Assembly (NCBI GenBank): GCA_020697025.1
Contig: JAJFBO010000005.1
Coordinates: 1-16,408 of the forward strand
Direction of reading: 5' to 3'
Source: Burkholderiales bacterium
GTDB taxonomy: Bacteria; Pseudomonadota; Gammaproteobacteria; Burkholderiales; UBA11063
Length of the DNA stretch: 16,408 bases
The notes beneath the pieces were generated by a model that was given only the letters and a program-made list of their open reading frames with translations, was not told where the DNA came from and made no database searches. A program made the translations under genes and the position numbers. Of this stretch, positions 14,209 to 16,408 are shown piece after piece. Each line of letters opens with the position of its first letter. Position 1 is the first letter of the stretch.

Positions 14209-15615
14209 CTATAAGTGTATATTCCAAAGGAGTATTGCGGCATATGCCCGCCACGGCTTCCATTTTTCTGAATTTAACCCTAGATGTATGCTCTTCTTTT
14301 GGAGTTCCAGATCGGTTTCCGGAAAGCTATCCGGATTACGCAATGCACGCATGGCAATATATTCGACCGTCCATGGCCAGATTCCTTTTATCGCCAATAG
14401 TTCCCTGCACGTATCGGCGAAATCTGCAGTTCCATCCAGGACAATACTTTTATTTACAACAGCTTGCGCCAGACATTTTATACTTGCAATTTTTGAAAGT
14501 GTTATACCAATTTTTGCTAAGTCTGCTTCAAGGATATCTTTGGGTGTTGGAAAAAAATGTGTTAATGACAATGAGTTATCAAATGACTGTTTTTCCCCAT
14601 AGGTTGCAACCAGTCTATTTAAAATAGTACGCGCTCCTTTAACACTTATCTTTTGCCCAATTATGGTGCGCACTGCAAGTTCGAAACCATCCCAGCAGCC
14701 GGGGATTCTTAGCCCGCTATAAAGTTTTAAAAATGGTTTTAATTTTTCATCTTCGCATAATGTAGCCTCGATAGACATCGAATCACAGTCCAGGTCAAAT
14801 ATATTTTTTAGACGTGTAACAAACTCTATAATGTTAGCGTTTTTATTTAACTTAAATTCAATTTCTATTTTATTGCCATCGCATAATTTAGCTTTAAACC
14901 AACCAGAAGTTTCACCATATTGAATAAGCCGCTGGTAAGATCCATTTTCAATTAATTCGACCTTTATAAGTGCGCGATTAGAAAAAAAATTAAGTAAATT
15001 ATTCCAATCAAATGGTGGTCGGTAATTTAATTGTATTTTTAGTGATCCATCTGAAAATGGCTTACATTTAAATTCGCTGGGCGTCTTTTGAAATCTGGTT
15101 TTAAATGCATCATTAAAACGGCGGATAGATTGAAACCCTGAGCTAAATGCAATATCACTAATTGATAGTGTTGAACTTTCTAATAGGTTTTTTGCAATAT
15201 TTAATTTTTTAGAAAGTAGTATTGTTCGTGGATTGGCACCTAATTGCTCTACAAATAACTTACATAGCCAACGCCTGCCAATACCCAGTTTAAAAGCTAA
15301 ATCATTAATTGATAGTTCAGTAAGCGCAAAATTTTCCATAATGCGTAGTGCACGACGTACAGTTGCCGATGTTCCAACCCATGCTGCAGAACCAGGAGCT
15401 GTTTCCGGACGACAGCGCAGACATGGACGATATCCGGCGGCTTCAGCTTCTACCGCATGGATATAAAACTGAAGATTTTCTAATTTGGCTTTTCGTGCCG
15501 GACAAATTGGCCGACAGTAAATCTTTGTTGTTTTTACTGCAACAAAGAATTTACCATCAAATCTAGGATCTTTGGCTAAGTGGGCACGATAAAATTCTTT
15601 GGGGTTATATTTCAT
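14209..15615 (-). CDS. alkA: Ada-type regulator fused to AlkA 3-methyladenine DNA glycosylase
   Basis: A 468-residue fusion. Residues 1-75 are the Ada zinc domain with Cys34, Cys38, Cys65 and Cys68 (IYCRPICPAR... RPCLRCRPE); one cysteine takes methyl from methylphosphotriesters. About 85-185 is an AraC-type helix-turn-helix pair (LSINDLAFKLGIGRRWLCKLF; LSISDIAFSSGFQSIRRFNDAFK). About 190-300 is the AlkA N-domain. About 300-465 is the HhH-GPD glycosylase core with LAIKGIWPWTVEYIAMRAL and the catalytic aspartate in FPETD. It thus senses alkylation, likely activates transcription, and excises alkylated bases. I start at ATG 15615 (MKYNPKEFY); a GTG at 15633 is less likely. The methyltransferase-C domain of classical Ada is absent but supplied by the downstream ogt gene. 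Confidence 0.93.
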   Translation of the reverse strand: MKYNPKEFYRAHLAKDPRFDGKFFVAVKTTKIYCRPICPARKAKLENLQFYIHAVEAEAAGYRPCLRCRPETAPGSAAWVGTSATVRRALRIMENFALTELSINDLAFKLGIGRRWLCKLFVEQLGANPRTILLSKKLNIAKNLLESSTLSISDIAFSSGFQSIRRFNDAFKTRFQKTPSEFKCKPFSDGSLKIQLNYRPPFDWNNLLNFFSNRALIKVELIENGSYQRLIQYGETSGWFKAKLCDGNKIEIEFKLNKNANIIEFVTRLKNIFDLDCDSMSIEATLCEDEKLKPFLKLYSGLRIPGCWDGFELAVRTIIGQKISVKGARTILNRLVATYGEKQSFDNSLSLTHFFPTPKDILEADLAKIGITLSKIASIKCLAQAVVNKSIVLDGTADFADTCRELLAIKGIWPWTVEYIAMRALRNPDSFPETDLELQKKSIHLGLNSEKWKPWRAYAAILLWNIHL

Positions 15616-15763
15616 AATAAGAGATAATACCACAAGGAAGTTAAAATATATAGCTAAAATCGGCAGTTGATTTTGTAAGTTAAGTCATTACACTTAAGCT
15701 TGAGCGACGTGAATATGGGTTTTTACTAATTTTTTTTTAATGGGTTAATGTTATACCGGATTT

Positions 15764-15784
15764 TACTGATACGGAAAATCAGTA
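15764..15784. promoter_or_regulatory. 7-bp inverted repeat in the ada/alkA-secreted protein intergenic region
   Basis: TACTGAT (15764-15770) and ATCAGTA (15778-15784) flank a 7-nt ACGGAAA centre. It is in the roughly 280-bp divergent gap between alkA (minus) and the small gene at 15895 (plus), so it could be an operator. No good match to the E. coli Ada box is visible. No other gene is seen in 15616-15894. Confidence 0.35.
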
Positions 15785-15894
15785 TTCCATTTTCTTATAA
15801 ACTTATGTACAATATTGTTTAAGAGTATTTGGCTGTGCTTTATAATAGCAGACGAGTATAAAATTTAGTAATTTTTTTATTAGGAATAATGTTT

Positions 15895-16164
15895 ATGAAT
15901 AAATTTAAGTTTGTTTTGTTATTTAGTTTTTGTTGCAGCTTTGCAAATGTATGGGCACTTAAACAAGCAACTTGCAACAAGGATTATGGTCCTGATGCCC
16001 AATACACTGAAAATATTAAATATCTTTGCTGTACACCGCCAAAAAATAGTAATGAAATGCCTAAATGGATACGGTCAAAATGTCCTGAGGTTTCATCACA
16101 AACAGATACATGTACTAATGAAACAATTCCTTGTTCTTTTGGTGAGCTCGAAAGTACGAAATAG
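15895..16164 (+). CDS. small cysteine-rich secreted protein, unknown function
   Basis: An 89-residue protein I do not recognise. The signal peptide is MNKFKFVLLFSFCCSFANVWA (21 residues, AxA-like end VWA). The mature part of about 68 residues has seven cysteines (ATCNKDYG, a YLCCTPP pair, SKCPEV, DTCTNE, IPCSFG), an odd number if Cys count is right, pointing to disulfide-stabilised fold in the periplasm or outside. I choose ATG 15895 since AGGA (15882-15885) is 9 nt away; the ATG at 15889 is only 3 nt away. It is a single-gene unit followed by a strong terminator at 16243. A different frame overlapping it has no signal peptide or Shine-Dalgarno and is rejected. Confidence 0.65.
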   Translation: MNKFKFVLLFSFCCSFANVWALKQATCNKDYGPDAQYTENIKYLCCTPPKNSNEMPKWIRSKCPEVSSQTDTCTNETIPCSFGELESTK

Positions 16165-16242
16165 TATAAATTATATCAACTGGTATATACAATATTAATT
16201 CTAAATGATACAAAAAGATAAACACAAGATTTCTAGTAAAAT

Positions 16243-16270
16243 AAAACGCTAGTCCAAGGACTAGCGTTTT
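16243..16270. terminator. bidirectional Rho-independent terminator
   Basis: AAAACGCTAGTCC (16243-16255) pairs perfectly with GGACTAGCGTTTT (16258-16270), followed by TTT on the plus strand and preceded by an A-run giving T's on the minus strand. It lies between the convergent genes ending at 16164 (plus) and 16295 (minus), and would serve both. Confidence 0.85.
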
Positions 16271-16294
16271 TAAGTTTAAAACTTTGATGTGTAT

Positions 16295-16408
16295 TTAGAT
16301 TTCACTTAGCTCTTCTGCGGACGTTGAACTCGCTTCAAGCATAGCTATTTCTTCACTAAAAAGTTCATTATCAAAAGCTTCAAGGTTAGCTTTACGTGCT
16401 TTATGATA
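16295..16408 (-). CDS. C-terminal end of an unidentified gene (partial)
   Basis: The minus strand is open from the window edge to a TAA at 16295-16297, coding 37 residues: YHKARKANLEAFDNELFSEE then IAMLEASSTSAEELSEI. The tail is hydrophilic, with a basic start and a very acidic end, as in many cytoplasmic C-terminal extensions. The gene starts beyond the window and cannot be named from this piece. The terminator at 16243-16270 lies 25 bp past its stop, which supports it as a true gene end. Confidence 0.6.
   Translation of the reverse strand, partial: YHKARKANLEAFDNELFSEEIAMLEASSTSAEELSEI

Noticed and set aside
14178..14627. Plus-strand frames over ogt and alkA, also near 15233-15566
   Set aside because: They are antisense to clearly conserved repair genes and resemble no protein family.
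15911..16198. Second plus-strand frame overlapping the cysteine-rich gene
   Set aside because: It lacks a signal peptide and ribosome binding site, while the other frame has both and ends before the terminator.
1..16408. CRISPR arrays, rRNA, tRNA genes or a replication origin
   Set aside because: I looked for regular spaced repeats, cloverleaf patterns and clustered DnaA-like boxes and saw none.

Overview
The window comes from an AT-rich, ubiquinone-making proteobacterium. Evidence for this is a Coq7-type hydroxylase, a family I inorganic pyrophosphatase, HslU, an Ada/AlkA repair protein and a parvulin-type secreted isomerase. I cannot name the species. The style (AT-rich, IS630 remnants, decayed hybrid kinase, small secreted proteins) would fit a Legionella-like gammaproteobacterium or an AT-rich Neisseriales-like betaproteobacterium.

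Region 1 (about 100-6712) is a tight run of eight same-strand reading frames, visibly lower in G+C than the rest. In order: a U32-peptidase-like TIM-barrel protein; a clear ComB-family 2-phosphosulfolactate phosphatase; a thiamine-diphosphate enzyme split into two overlapping frames at an A7 run; a secreted cupin; an ABM-fold small monooxygenase; an FAD oxidoreductase of the L-2-hydroxyglutarate oxidase type; and a Bcr/CflA-like MFS exporter. I read this as a possible sulfonate biosynthesis and export operon: sulfolactate made and dephosphorylated, oxidised to sulfopyruvate by the FAD enzyme, decarboxylated by the ThDP enzyme, tailored and exported. Only the ComB step is recognisable from its own motifs. 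The rest is inference from gene company. This is the most interesting part of the window.

Region 2 (6713-9283) starts with the remnant of a hybrid sensor kinase on the minus strand. It is followed by core metabolism: coq7 (minus), diverging from ppa and a DUF4149-like membrane protein (plus). A perfect 12-bp inverted repeat lies between coq7 and ppa.

Region 3 (9284-11306) is mobile. It holds an IS630-family transposase killed by an in-frame TAG, with a left terminal repeat at 9375-9408. A far better inverted partner of that repeat (31/34) lies at 11150-11183, beyond a small gene for a secreted protein, so the unit may be a 1.8-kb element carrying a passenger gene.

Region 4 (11307-16408) has hslU without hslV next to it, a periplasmic parvulin PPIase, a decayed group II intron 3' end, an ada/alkA-ogt alkylation-repair pair on the minus strand, a small cysteine-rich secreted protein, a strong terminator, and the 3' end of a further minus-strand gene.
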